A stretch of 64,000 nucleotides of DNA, from positions 1,488,001 through 1,552,000 of the forward strand of contig NZ_CP027482.1 in the NCBI RefSeq assembly GCF_003443875.1, written 5' to 3'. Source of the DNA: Aeromicrobium sp. A1-2 (GTDB taxonomy: Bacteria > Actinomycetota > Actinomycetes > Propionibacteriales > Nocardioidaceae). Under the pieces are notes generated by a model. It did no database searches and had not been told where the DNA came from. It worked only from the letters and a program-made list of their open reading frames with translations. The position numbers were made by a program, and so were the translations under genes. The first letter of the stretch is position 1. The number at the start of each line of letters is the position of its first letter. Shown here one piece after another: positions 51,505 through 61,745 of this stretch.

Positions 51505-52116
51505 CTAGGCGCGGTCTGCCAGCTCAAGCAGGCGCCCCACGGATGTGGCCGCTGCCCCAATGGGATCTCTGTCACCGGTCAACCCCGCGTACAACAAGGA
51601 TGCGTCGATCATCTGTGCCAACAGGTCCACGTCGGGACCGTCCGCGACCGCCGCGCGTCCCGATCGGTCCAGCACGACACGGAGCGCGGCCAGGTGCCCC
51701 GGACGGAACTCGGCCATCGTGGCCCGCAGGTCCGGATCCCGATACGCCGCGAGCATCGGCTCCAGCCGGATAGCCACCACGTTCGCGTTCAGCGCCGGGG
51801 CATAGAACGTCTCGATCAGCCGTCGCGCGGTCTCCTCGGGAGTTCGGTCACATTCGGGGATCGCCAACGCGTACGCCATCGCGCTGTCCCGTCGAAGCTC
51901 CTCCGCGCCGCGTACCGCCGCCTGGTACAGACCTGCCTTGGACGGGAAGTAGTAGTTGGCGGACCCGGCCGGGACACCGGCCGCCTCGGCGACCCTGCGG
52001 TGCGTGACAGCGTCGGGACCATGCTGGATCAGCAGGGTCGCGGCGGCTTCGCCGAGTGCCCTCTGCCGAGTGCTGCTGCGTTCTTGTGTGGTTGCCCTCA
52101 CCCGAGGTGTCGTCAT
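51505..52116 (-). CDS. TetR/AcrR family transcriptional regulator
   Basis: A 203-residue repressor. Helix-turn-helix about 20-62: RALGEAAATLLIQHGPDAVTHRRVAEAAGVPAGSANYYFPSKAGLYQ. The C-terminal domain is helical. The ATG at 52116 (MTTPRVRATTQERSS) is decided by homology and by the operator starting about 30 bp upstream. It is divergent from a DUF981 membrane protein, with a 22-bp palindrome between them, so it probably represses that gene and itself. Confidence 0.91.
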   Translation of the reverse strand: MTTPRVRATTQERSSTRQRALGEAAATLLIQHGPDAVTHRRVAEAAGVPAGSANYYFPSKAGLYQAAVRGAEELRRDSAMAYALAIPECDRTPEETARRLIETFYAPALNANVVAIRLEPMLAAYRDPDLRATMAEFRPGHLAALRVVLDRSGRAAVADGPDVDLLAQMIDASLLYAGLTGDRDPIGAAATSVGRLLELADRA

Positions 52117-52148
52117 ACGCCGAATCGTATCTACCCCCCACCGGGAAT

Positions 52149-52170
52149 AACCCATACATCTGTATAGGTT
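52149..52170. promoter_or_regulatory. TetR operator between TetR and DUF981 genes
   Basis: AACC-c-ATACA-tc-TGTAT-a-GGTT: a 22-bp palindrome with a single mismatched pair, in the divergent gap, 33 bp from the TetR start and 47 bp from the DUF981 start. Confidence 0.72.
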
Positions 52171-52216
52171 GGCATGTGTGTGAAGCCAGAGCGGCTTCCT
52201 GACATCGAGGTGTGAC

Positions 52217-52954
52217 GTGAACACAACGCAACTGGCCCAGCAAGGGCTCACGATCGACTGGGCGAACATGCCCACGTACAACACGATCATGTCGATTGCC
52301 GCAGGCGCCGGCCTGCTCGGCATCGTCATACTCGTCAAGCAACTGATGACCAAGCCGAGCGACGTGAGCGCGGAAGGCTGGTCGCTCGCCTTCGGCGTCC
52401 TGGGCACGATCCTGACGACCACGGGCCTGCACATGACGCTGACCTGGCCGCTGGCCGCCGGCGGGTTCCCGTTCGACAACATCATCTTCGGTGAGACCAG
52501 TCTGGGATTCGGTGTGCTGCTGCTCGCCGCCTCGGTCTACATGTGGCGCCGCGGGGCCGAGGCGTTGACCCAACCCGAACCGCTGGTCGCGCTGGCCAAG
52601 GTCGCCCAACCGATCTCGGTGTTCATCGGCGGACTGGGTCTCGCGCTGTTCGGCATCGCCGTCGCTGGCGTGAAGTACCAGCTGTTTGCAGCTCCGCCGC
52701 AGGAGCCGATCTCCGGCGAGTTTGCGCAATGGCCGCTGGTCGAGGCGATCTTCATGTCGGGCCTGTTCGCCCTGGTCGGCGTCGGCGCTGTACTGTTCCC
52801 GTTCGTCGTCAAGAGCATCAAGAACGCTGCGACAAAGGCCACACTGCCGATCAGGATCACCGGCATCGTGTGGGCCGTGACCGGTGTCGCGTTCATCCTG
52901 TTCGGCGCGCTGAACTACTTCACCCACATCGGCCTGATCGTCAACACCATGTGA
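52217..52954 (+). CDS. DUF981 family membrane protein
   Basis: A 245-residue membrane protein with about seven hydrophobic segments. The DUF981 pattern TTTGLHMTLTWPL near residue 75 and NIIFGETSLGFGVLLLAASVYMWRR near 95 is clear, with conserved His and Glu in helices. The function of the family is unknown. Divergent TetR control suggests induction by a small molecule. It ends just before the convergent alcohol dehydrogenase gene. Confidence 0.8.
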   Translation: MNTTQLAQQGLTIDWANMPTYNTIMSIAAGAGLLGIVILVKQLMTKPSDVSAEGWSLAFGVLGTILTTTGLHMTLTWPLAAGGFPFDNIIFGETSLGFGVLLLAASVYMWRRGAEALTQPEPLVALAKVAQPISVFIGGLGLALFGIAVAGVKYQLFAAPPQEPISGEFAQWPLVEAIFMSGLFALVGVGAVLFPFVVKSIKNAATKATLPIRITGIVWAVTGVAFILFGALNYFTHIGLIVNTM

Positions 52955-53047
52955 CCCCTTGGCAGCGGCGGTCCACGATGTGGGGTCACAGGAGGCCGAA
53001 CGAGGCCCCCTGGCATCGGACCGCCCTGCAGGCGTCCGGTCCGAGCC

Positions 53048-54100
53048 CTACCGGATCAGAACCTTGAGCGCGTCGTTGTCGGCGGCGTGGCCGAAGACCT
53101 CGTAGGCCTCGATCACCTGGTCGAACGAGAAGGTGTGGGTGACGAACTTGTCCGCCGGCAGCTTGTGCTCCGAGACGAGCTTGAGCAGCATCCCGAGGGT
53201 ATTGGTGTTGACCAAGCCCATGGAGATGTTGATGTTCCTGATCCAGAGCTCGTCCAGCCGCAGCTCGACAGGTTTGCCGTGCACCCCGACGTTGGCCACG
53301 TTGCCGCCCGGTCGTACGAGCTCGGTCGCCATCGTGAACGTCAGCGGGACGCCGACCGCCTCGATGGCCACATCGACCCCTGCGCCATCGGTCAGGGCAA
53401 ATACCTGCTCCTTCCAGTCCTTGTCACCTGAGTTGACGGTGTCGGACGCGCCGAAGTCCTTGGCCCGCTTGAGGCGTGCGTCGTCGAGGTCAATCGCGAT
53501 GATCCTGGACGGCCCGTACAACCGCGCGGTCATGACGGCGGAGAGGCCGACGGGTCCGGATCCGATGACGGCGACGATGTCGCCGGGGTGCACCTGTCCG
53601 TATTGCACGCCGATCTCGAATCCGGTGGGCAGGATGTCGGAGAGCAGGATGCCCTCGGCATCGGTCATCCCCTCAGGGACCTTGTAGACCGAGTTCTCGG
53701 CGAACGGCACGCGAACGTACTCGGCCTGCGTGCCTTCGATCATGTAGCCGAAGATCCAGCCGATCCCGGGCGTTCCCTCGGGGTCGAGGCAGTGGCTGAA
53801 GAGTCCCTCGCGGCAGTTCAAGCACTTTCCGCACGAGCTGACGCACGAGAGGATGACCCGGTCCCCCACGGCGAGCTGGGTCACCCCGGCACCGAGCTCG
53901 GTGATGACACCGATGCCCTCGTGACCCAGGATGCGACCGATCTCCACTTCTGGGACGTCTCCCTTGAGGATGTGCAGATCGGTGCCACAGATCGTGGTGG
54001 CCACCATCTTCACGATCACGTCCGTGGGGCGCTGGATGACCGGATCCGGTACCTCTTCCCAGCTCTTGTGTCCTGGACCTTTGTAGACGAGCGCCTTCAT
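53048..54100 (-). CDS. Zinc-dependent alcohol dehydrogenase (MDR family)
   Basis: A 350-residue NAD(P)-dependent medium-chain dehydrogenase. Catalytic zinc ligands Cys38 (TTICGTDLH) and His60-Glu61 (GHEG) are present, as are the structural zinc cysteines Cys90, Cys93, Cys96 and Cys104 (CGKCLNCREGLFSHC). The Rossmann motif is VIGSGPVGLSAV with an acidic residue in AIDLDD fitting NAD. Such enzymes oxidise secondary alcohols or reduce ketones; exact substrate unknown. Confidence 0.92.
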   Translation of the reverse strand: MKALVYKGPGHKSWEEVPDPVIQRPTDVIVKMVATTICGTDLHILKGDVPEVEIGRILGHEGIGVITELGAGVTQLAVGDRVILSCVSSCGKCLNCREGLFSHCLDPEGTPGIGWIFGYMIEGTQAEYVRVPFAENSVYKVPEGMTDAEGILLSDILPTGFEIGVQYGQVHPGDIVAVIGSGPVGLSAVMTARLYGPSRIIAIDLDDARLKRAKDFGASDTVNSGDKDWKEQVFALTDGAGVDVAIEAVGVPLTFTMATELVRPGGNVANVGVHGKPVELRLDELWIRNINISMGLVNTNTLGMLLKLVSEHKLPADKFVTHTFSFDQVIEAYEVFGHAADNDALKVLIR

Positions 54101-54325
54101 GGTGGACCTTCCTCAGGGTCGAACCACGACGGCCGACCGGCTACGGCCAGTTCACGGCGACCGTCACGTCCATGCCAGTGCCATAGGTCCCCGGGATCAA
54201 AATCGTGCGGTCACCAGCAGCCGAACGTCAGTCCGGAGCAGGACCTACGGCTCTGCCCACGATGCGTCGCCGGTAGCAGGCTGGGCGACAACCACATGCG
54301 CCAGCCCGACGACAGGAGCAGTCAC

Positions 54326-55690
54326 ATGCCCACCAGTGAACTCAAGGCCAAGATCGCCGAGCTCATGCCCCAGTGCAAGACAGATCTCAGCGACCTCGTC
54401 GCCTTCAGATCTGTTGCGGATCCGGCCTCGCAACCGATCTCCGAGTGCCACCAGGCAGCCGACTGGATCGTGCAGAAGTTCACCGAAGCGGGCCTGCAGG
54501 AGATGACTCGCCATCGGACCTCCGACGGCAGCGACTGCGTCACCGGCCACGCGACCGGACCAGAAGGTGCCCCGACCGTCCTGCTGTACTGCCACTACGA
54601 CGTCCAGCCGCCGCTGGGCGAGGACAACTGGCGCACGCCGGTGTGGCAGCTGACCGACGGTGATGACGGACGCTGGTATGGGCGAGGCACCGCCGATTCC
54701 AAGGGCAACATCGTGGCCCACCTGACTGCACTTCGCGCTCTCAGGGCCCCCGACGGGTCATTCCCGATCACCGTGAAGTTTCTCGCCGAGGGCTCCGAGG
54801 AGCAAGGCACTGGCGGCGTGGAGGACTTCGTCCCAGAACACGCCGACCTCCTGCGCGCCGACGCGATCTGCGTCGTCGACGTCGGCAACGAGGCGATCGG
54901 CCAGCCCACGCTCACGACCTCGCTGCGCGGCATGGCCACCGTCGACATCACGCTCTCCGCGCTCGTCGGCCCGTTGCACTCCGGCGTCTTCGGCGGAGCC
55001 GCACCCGATGCGCTGACCGGTCTCATCCAGGTCCTCGCCTCGCTCAACGACGGGGAGGGCAACACCACGATCGACGGACTGGACAACAACGGCGTGTGGC
55101 CGGGCTCCGAGTACTCCGCCGAGCAGTTTCGCACCGATGCGAACGTTCTGGACGAAGTCGAGCTCGTCGGGAGCGGATGCGTCGCCGACATGCTCTGGTC
55201 ACGCCTCGTCGCGACGGTTCTGGGCATCGACGTGCCAGCCGTGGAGGGCTCGGTCAGCGCGATCCAGGCATCAGTTCGCGCCCGCATCTCTCTGCGCGTG
55301 CCGCCTCTCATCGACGCGCATCAAGCGCAGGACGCGCTCGTTTCCCATCTCGAGGCGCGCGTGCCGTGGCACCTTCGGGCTCTCATCGAAAGGATCGATG
55401 CGAGCGAACCCTTCAGCGGCTCGCTCGCCGGCCCGGCATTCGAAGCCATGAGGGCCGCCATGGAGGAGTCCTACGGTCGACCCATCGCGACCCAGGGCCA
55501 GGGCGGATCAATCCCCCTGTGCAATGTCTTCCAGACGACCTTCCCGGACGCGGAAATCATGCTCTACGGCGTGGAAGAACCGCAGTGCCTCATCCACGCT
55601 CCCAATGAGAGCGTTGCCCCGTCGGAGATCGAGCACATCGCGCTCACCGAAGCCCTCTTCATGCGCAACTACAGCGCAGCCCAGCGATGA
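54326..55690 (+). CDS. M20 family metallopeptidase (dipeptidase/ArgE-like)
   Basis: A 454-residue di-zinc hydrolase. Metal and catalytic motifs: CHYDVQPP (His-x-Asp), GRGTADSKGN (bridging Asp), EGSEEQGTGG (catalytic Glu and metal Glu) and a C-terminal IHAPNESV in which His is a ligand. Length and layout match dipeptidases that trim peptides or N-acyl amino acids. The ATG at 54326 is chosen because AGGAGC lies just upstream; the longer open frame into the dehydrogenase region is non-homologous. About 225 bp separate it from the divergent dehydrogenase. Confidence 0.92.
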   Translation: MPTSELKAKIAELMPQCKTDLSDLVAFRSVADPASQPISECHQAADWIVQKFTEAGLQEMTRHRTSDGSDCVTGHATGPEGAPTVLLYCHYDVQPPLGEDNWRTPVWQLTDGDDGRWYGRGTADSKGNIVAHLTALRALRAPDGSFPITVKFLAEGSEEQGTGGVEDFVPEHADLLRADAICVVDVGNEAIGQPTLTTSLRGMATVDITLSALVGPLHSGVFGGAAPDALTGLIQVLASLNDGEGNTTIDGLDNNGVWPGSEYSAEQFRTDANVLDEVELVGSGCVADMLWSRLVATVLGIDVPAVEGSVSAIQASVRARISLRVPPLIDAHQAQDALVSHLEARVPWHLRALIERIDASEPFSGSLAGPAFEAMRAAMEESYGRPIATQGQGGSIPLCNVFQTTFPDAEIMLYGVEEPQCLIHAPNESVAPSEIEHIALTEALFMRNYSAAQR

Positions 55691-56068
55691 CCGCGCGACT
55701 CATGCAGGTCAGCACACTGCACCGCGCCGGCGAGGCGACGGCTGGTGGCCCGTCCTCCGCTCTCCGCTTGATCGCCTGACAACTGCGGGAGAGATGGTGC
55801 CGCCCCTCTACTCTTCAGCCGAAGAATTGGAGGGGCGGGCTTTGGGTAGACCATACGCGCGCACCCGTCAGATGCAAGGGGTTTCGCCGTTTGATCCGAA
55901 GTTCGCCGACCTGTCAGGCGACCGATCTGCAGGCCGTGATGACCAAGCGGGTGTCATGCGCGTAGCCGGCCTGGGGGTCGAGCCAGGTGCCAGATCCCAC
56001 GGGAGCATCCGACACACCAACATTGCGCGAGGCGGACTCGGGGCGCCACGCGTCGGCGTGGGTGTCAA
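55691..56068. other. Intergenic stretch between convergent genes
   Basis: About 380 bp between the ends of the M20 and kinase genes. I see no gene, tRNA or clear repeat. Short open frames lack third-position GC bias and ribosome sites. Confidence 0.5.
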
Positions 56069-57610
56069 TCACTTCTTGCTCTTGGATTTGCCCTTCGCCT
56101 TGCCCTTCGCCTTGCCTTCTCCTTGGGCCTTCGTGTCGGAGCTACTGCCCGAGCTCGCGGACGTCGAGATCGGTGTGCCGTCGCCTGCGGACACGCTTGG
56201 CGCGGGTATTTGCGCGAGCGCAACCGAAAGCGTGATGGTGGACCCGTCCGTGAGACGGCCCGACCTGTCGAGTGCGACGACCGCACCGACGTCGGCCTCG
56301 CTTGGAATGTCCTTGCGCTTGACCACGAAGCCCAACTTCTCCAGGTCGGCTGCCGCCCGGGCATATGGCGTACCGATCAGGTCCTTGGCAGAGACGGCGA
56401 CCTTTCCAGACACCACCGCAAGGCGGACAACACCGTTGTCGGGCACGGGCGCACCACTCTCGGGCGACTGTCGGAGCACCTCACCCTTCGTCTTGCCGGC
56501 GACGTCCACAACTTCTGCCGTCGCGGTCATTCCGGCCTCGCGCAGCTCGGCCGCAGCCGTATCGGCGTCCATGCCCACAACCGAAGGCACGGCGACAACT
56601 GCTCCGAAATAGGAGCGTTCGAGGATCAGTCCCGCGAGGATAGCGGCAAGCAGCGCAACTCCCAGGAAGGCCTTTCGCGGCCGCCGGGGTCCAGCACTGG
56701 CGGTCGCAACAGGCGTCTGGGCCGGCGCGGCACGTGCGGATTCAGGGAGTGCTGGAAGCGCGTGCTTGAGTGTCGCGGGCAGCTCGACGGCTGCCGAGGC
56801 GCCGATCGTCGAGGCCAGCGCCGCGACGGCGGCCGCCGTCTGTGGCCGATCGCTCGGATTCTTGGCAGTCAGCGAGGCTATGAGCTGCTTGACCTCGGGC
56901 GCCACATCATCTGCTAGCGGTGGGAGCTCGTCGTTGAGCTGAGCCAAAGCCGTGGCGATCTGCGACTCACGCCGGAAGGGCGAAGTCCCCGTCAGGCAGT
57001 GGTGAGCGACCAGACCCAAGGCGTACAGGTCGGACTGAGCGGTGGCGGAGCGGCCGCCTGCCTGTTCGGGACTGAGGTACTCGACCGTTCCCAGCAGGAC
57101 GCCGGTGTGGGTGAGCGGATCGCTTGTCGCACCGCGGGCGATTCCAAAGTCGACCAGCACCGTCCGCCCGGACGCCGTGAACATGATGTTGGCTGGCTTG
57201 AGGTCACGGTGCACGACTCCACTGGAGTGGGTGGCTTGCAGGCCCTCGGCCACCTGGACCACGATCGACATCACCTGTTCGACCGGCATCGGTCCTTCAG
57301 ATCGTAGGAGCTGGGCCAGTGAATATCCCTCGACGTACTCCATGGCGATGAATGAGACGCCCTCATGGGACAACGTGTTCTCGCCGTAGTCGTAGACCTC
57401 CGCCACGCCGGGATGATGGATCGAGGCGGCAAGCTGCGCTTCGCTGCGCATGCGAGACCGTGCGACGTCATCTGCGAGCGCACCACCCCGGAGGACCTTG
57501 ACGGCCACCGTTCGGTCGAGCCTGACGTCGTGGGCCCGATAGACCGCTCCCATGCCGCCCGAGCCAACGATGTCGTCCAGCTCGTAGCGGTCGTTCAGAA
57601 GCTCGCCCAT
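56069..57610 (-). CDS. Serine/threonine protein kinase with PASTA repeats (PknB-like)
   Basis: A 513-residue membrane kinase of Hanks type. Kinase residues 8-270: Gly-rich VGSGGMGAVYRA, Lys38 in VAVKVL, catalytic HRDLKPAN (Asp136), DFG at 154-156, and the activation segment ending with LSPEQAGG. A transmembrane helix near 315-335 (AFLGVALLAAILAGLIL) is followed by two PASTA-like repeats (about 342-475: VPSVVGMDADTAAAEL and AVSAKDLIGTPYARAAADLEKLGF) that would bind muropeptides or lipid II. The tail is Ser-rich and then Lys-rich (KGKAKGKAKGKSKSKK). It probably couples cell-wall status to growth control. It stands alone. Confidence 0.94.
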   Translation of the reverse strand: MGELLNDRYELDDIVGSGGMGAVYRAHDVRLDRTVAVKVLRGGALADDVARSRMRSEAQLAASIHHPGVAEVYDYGENTLSHEGVSFIAMEYVEGYSLAQLLRSEGPMPVEQVMSIVVQVAEGLQATHSSGVVHRDLKPANIMFTASGRTVLVDFGIARGATSDPLTHTGVLLGTVEYLSPEQAGGRSATAQSDLYALGLVAHHCLTGTSPFRRESQIATALAQLNDELPPLADDVAPEVKQLIASLTAKNPSDRPQTAAAVAALASTIGASAAVELPATLKHALPALPESARAAPAQTPVATASAGPRRPRKAFLGVALLAAILAGLILERSYFGAVVAVPSVVGMDADTAAAELREAGMTATAEVVDVAGKTKGEVLRQSPESGAPVPDNGVVRLAVVSGKVAVSAKDLIGTPYARAAADLEKLGFVVKRKDIPSEADVGAVVALDRSGRLTDGSTITLSVALAQIPAPSVSAGDGTPISTSASSGSSSDTKAQGEGKAKGKAKGKSKSKK

Positions 57611-57703
57611 GCGTAGGCCACTTTCCTTTCTAGCTCGTCAGAACCGCGCAACTGGTCCGCCGCCCGGTTGGCGCGGCGCGGGCGGCGAACGAGTTGGCCG
57701 AAG

Positions 57704-57865
57704 CTACGCGCGCGTCCCGCGTCGGCTGAAGATGGTCCATCCCCCCGGGCCGACGGCCAGACCGACGACAATCAGGATGATGCCCAGAAGCACGCTGCCG
57801 CTGAACAGCGTGATGATCCCGTAGATCACGAGGGCGACGGCGATAATCCAAAGTAGAAATCCCAT
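57704..57865 (-). CDS. Small membrane protein with GPGG motif, 53 residues
   Basis: Starts at ATG 57865 and ends at TAG 57704-57706. The product starts MGFLLWIIAVALVIYGII and has two hydrophobic segments joined by LFSGSVLLGIILIVVGLAVGPGGWTIFSRRG-like sequence, where GPGGW closes the second helix. Short GPGG proteins of this form are common in actinobacteria and uncharacterised. AAAGGAAG lies upstream. It follows the DUF6458-like gene by about 75 bp on the same strand. Confidence 0.75.
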   Translation of the reverse strand: MGFLLWIIAVALVIYGIITLFSGSVLLGIILIVVGLAVGPGGWTIFSRRGTRA

Positions 57866-57940
57866 GATGCTTCCTTTCATTTGATCGGGTGCCGCGGGCG
57901 CGACGCCCGAGCTGTTGACCGAGCGTGACGGTTTGTGAGC

Positions 57941-58141
57941 TCAGCGCGGAGGTAGCTCGTCTCGGCGTGCGCCGCGGTCCCTCTGCCCGTTGATGACGAG
58001 GCTCAGGACGATGCCAAGCGCTCCAGCAGCCATGCAGATGTAGCCGACGGCGACCAGATCAACACCTGCCAGTCGATCCTGGACGGCGAACGCCAAGATG
58101 GCGCCGAGTGCGATGAGTCCGATTGATCCACCGAAGTACAT
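57941..58141 (-). CDS. Small two-helix membrane protein (DUF6458-like)
   Basis: A 66-residue protein with two hydrophobic segments (about 4-19 and 26-49) starting MYFGGSIGLIALGAILAFAV and ending in a charged tail (NGQRDRGARRDELPPR). This pattern is that of the actinobacterial DUF6458-type small membrane proteins; the function is unknown. GGAAGGGAA lies just before ATG 58141. It forms a tandem with the GPGG protein. Confidence 0.78.
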   Translation of the reverse strand: MYFGGSIGLIALGAILAFAVQDRLAGVDLVAVGYICMAAGALGIVLSLVINGQRDRGARRDELPPR

Positions 58142-58319
58142 GTCAGTTCCTTCCCTCGTACCAACGCGTGAGATGGGCCTCGCGCGATGTCGCGCCAACC
58201 CGATGCATCAGGCCGAGCGCACCACTCGCCGAGCGGTGCCGGCTGGGTACCCCACCGCTGACGCGCCAAACCCGAGAAGACGCGTCAGCACTCGTCCGGG
58301 GCTCCGCGGGTGATGCCGC

Positions 58320-58988
58320 CTACGCAGCGATCAGTCGGGGTGCGAGGGTCGCGATGCGCCGATACAGCTCGGCGTAGGCGATGTCGAAGGCGGCGTCCTC
58401 GCCCTGGGCGACGGGGTCGGGGATCGACCAGTGCAGCGACACGGACGATCCCAGCTCCTCGTAAGCGTTGTCGCACACGGCGATGACGAAGTCGCCGCCG
58501 TCGAGGATCGTCGCGAGCTGCTGGGGGGCGGCCGCGATGAGCTTTAAGGCATGCCGTTCGGCGACGGCCTTCGCGCCCAACGCGATCTGCTCCGCGGGGT
58601 GGGTGCCTGCCGACGCCACGGGAATGTCGCTGGTCTGGGCCCACAGCGCAGCTGCGAGCTGGGACCGTGCGGAGTTGGCGGAGCACACGAACACCACTCG
58701 ACTGACAGCCAACGGAATGGGCTCGCCCTCCCCCGTGGTCATGTCGGCCAGCGTCAGATAGGTGCGGCGCTTGTCGCCCTCGGACCGGCGCCTCGCCACC
58801 AGGCCTGCATCCTCCAGCACCTTGAGATGGTGTGCGACGAGGTTGGACGGCAGACCGAGCACGGCCTGCAGCTCGCTGGGCGAACGGTCGCCGAGCGCGA
58901 GCTCGTCAACCACGGTGATGCGCGCGACCTCCGCGAGCGCTGCATGCCGGGCCGCCCGCTCGTCAGGAGTCATTCGCTCAATGTTCAT
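58320..58988 (-). CDS. ArsR regulator fused to a low-molecular-weight phosphatase/arsenate reductase domain
   Basis: A 222-residue two-domain protein. Residues 5-85 are an ArsR-type winged helix (SELQAVLGLPSNLVAHHLKVLEDAGLVARRRSEGDKRRTYLTL); from about 95 there is a low-molecular-weight phosphatase fold with the active loop VCSANSARS (Cys102, Arg108) and an IPDPV element that places the general-acid Asp. The fusion couples DNA binding to arsenate reduction or sensing. The catalytic Cys may double as an arsenic sensor. It is divergent from ACR3 across about 80 bp, so it probably represses the arsenic operon. The ATG at 58988 gives MNIERMTPDE. Confidence 0.88.
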   Translation of the reverse strand: MNIERMTPDERAARHAALAEVARITVVDELALGDRSPSELQAVLGLPSNLVAHHLKVLEDAGLVARRRSEGDKRRTYLTLADMTTGEGEPIPLAVSRVVFVCSANSARSQLAAALWAQTSDIPVASAGTHPAEQIALGAKAVAERHALKLIAAAPQQLATILDGGDFVIAVCDNAYEELGSSVSLHWSIPDPVAQGEDAAFDIAYAELYRRIATLAPRLIAA

Positions 58989-59067
58989 TGAGTCGAGTTT
59001 GACTGAGCGACGCCTGAACGTCAAGATGGAACCGACGCAATCGTGTTCCGACGCAGGAGGAGCTCCC

Positions 59068-60175
59068 GTGGAGTCCGCATCACCCCAGAGCAACCGCACG
59101 ACCGAGCCGGACGTCATCGCCGGACTGTCCCGACTCGACCGCTTCCTCCCGGTGTGGATCATCGTCGCGATGGCCGTGGGCCTCATCCTGGGCAGGTCCG
59201 TCGACGGACTGGACGATGCTCTTGACTCGGTCAAGATCGGTTCGGTGTCCCTGCCGATCGCGATCGGACTGCTGGTCATGATGTATCCGGTGCTCGCCAA
59301 GGTCCGCTACAACGAGACCCAGCGGGTCACCGGCGACCGCAAGCTCCTCGGCGCCTCGCTGTTCATGAACTGGATCCTCGGACCCGCCCTGATGTTCGCC
59401 CTGGCCTGGCTGCTGCTGCCCGATCTGCCCGAGTTCCGCACCGGCCTGATCATCGTCGGCCTGGCCCGGTGCATCGCGATGGTCCTCATCTGGAATGACC
59501 TGGCGTGCGGAGATCGCGAGGCGGCGGCCGTCCTGGTGGCCATCAACTCGGTCTTCCAGGTGTTTGCCTTCGCGGCCCTGGGTTGGTTCTACCTGCAGAC
59601 GCTGCCGGGCTGGCTCGGGCTCGAGACCACCTCGGCCGACTTCTCGATCTGGGCCATCACCGCCAGCGTCCTGGTCTTCCTCGGCATCCCGCTGGTCGCC
59701 GGATTCCTGACTCGCACGATCGGCGAGAAGGTCAAGGGCCGCGAGTGGTATGAGGGAACGTTCCTGCCGCGGCTCGGACCGTGGGCCCTGTACGGGCTGC
59801 TGTTCACGATCGTCGTGCTGTTCGCCCTGCAGGGCGACGCCATCACCAACCAGCCCTTCGACGTCGTGCGCATCGCGGCGCCCCTGCTGGTCTACTTCGC
59901 CGTCACCTTCGGCCTCGGAATGCTCATCGGGCACTGGCTCGACCTCGGCTACGCCAAGACCGCGACGCTGGCGTTCACCGCGGCCGGAAACAACTTCGAG
60001 CTCGCCATTGCGGTGGCGATCGGAACCTTCGGCGTCACGTCCGGACAGGCTCTAGCCGGCGTCGTCGGACCCCTCATCGAGGTCCCGGTCCTCGTCGGTC
60101 TGGTCTACGTCTCGCTGTGGGCCCGCAAGTTCTTCACTGATCCCACCGCCACCCTTCCCACCCAAGGAGCAAAGA

Positions 60176-60183
<8 letters not shown>
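59068..60183 (+). CDS. acr3: Arsenite efflux transporter, ACR3 family
   Basis: A 371-residue secondary transporter expelling arsenite. It has ten hydrophobic segments and the ACR3 core [24 protein letters not shown], with the essential Cys135; [19 protein letters not shown] near 300 is another family block. The GTG at 59068 is chosen because AGGAGG lies seven bases upstream; the open frame reaching back into the regulator gene is not used. Its last bases overlap the ArsC start. It probably works with the arsenate reductase downstream and the fused regulator upstream. Confidence 0.95.
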
Positions 60184-61560
<1,377 letters not shown>

Positions 61561-61745
61561 TCGTCGACCTCGGACAGGCCAGGCTGAGTGCGTCACCCAG
61601 CAGATAGCAACCGAGCCGGCTCGGATGGAGCAGGTAGCCTCGGCATCGTGAGGGCAGCTGTGCGACGCGATCCGGGGACCGATAGTCGACTCCGCTCCGA
61701 GCACGCCCTCGACGTGTCACGCGCACCGGTTCGGACCGCCGGCCC

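Noticed and set aside
53588..54325. Long N-terminal extension of the M20 peptidase
   Set aside because: The frame is open but antisense to the alcohol dehydrogenase. A good ribosome site and the family start are at 54326.
61611..61624. 14-bp palindrome CCGAGCCGGCTCGG after trxB
   Set aside because: No loop and no second copy; such palindromes are frequent by chance in this base composition.
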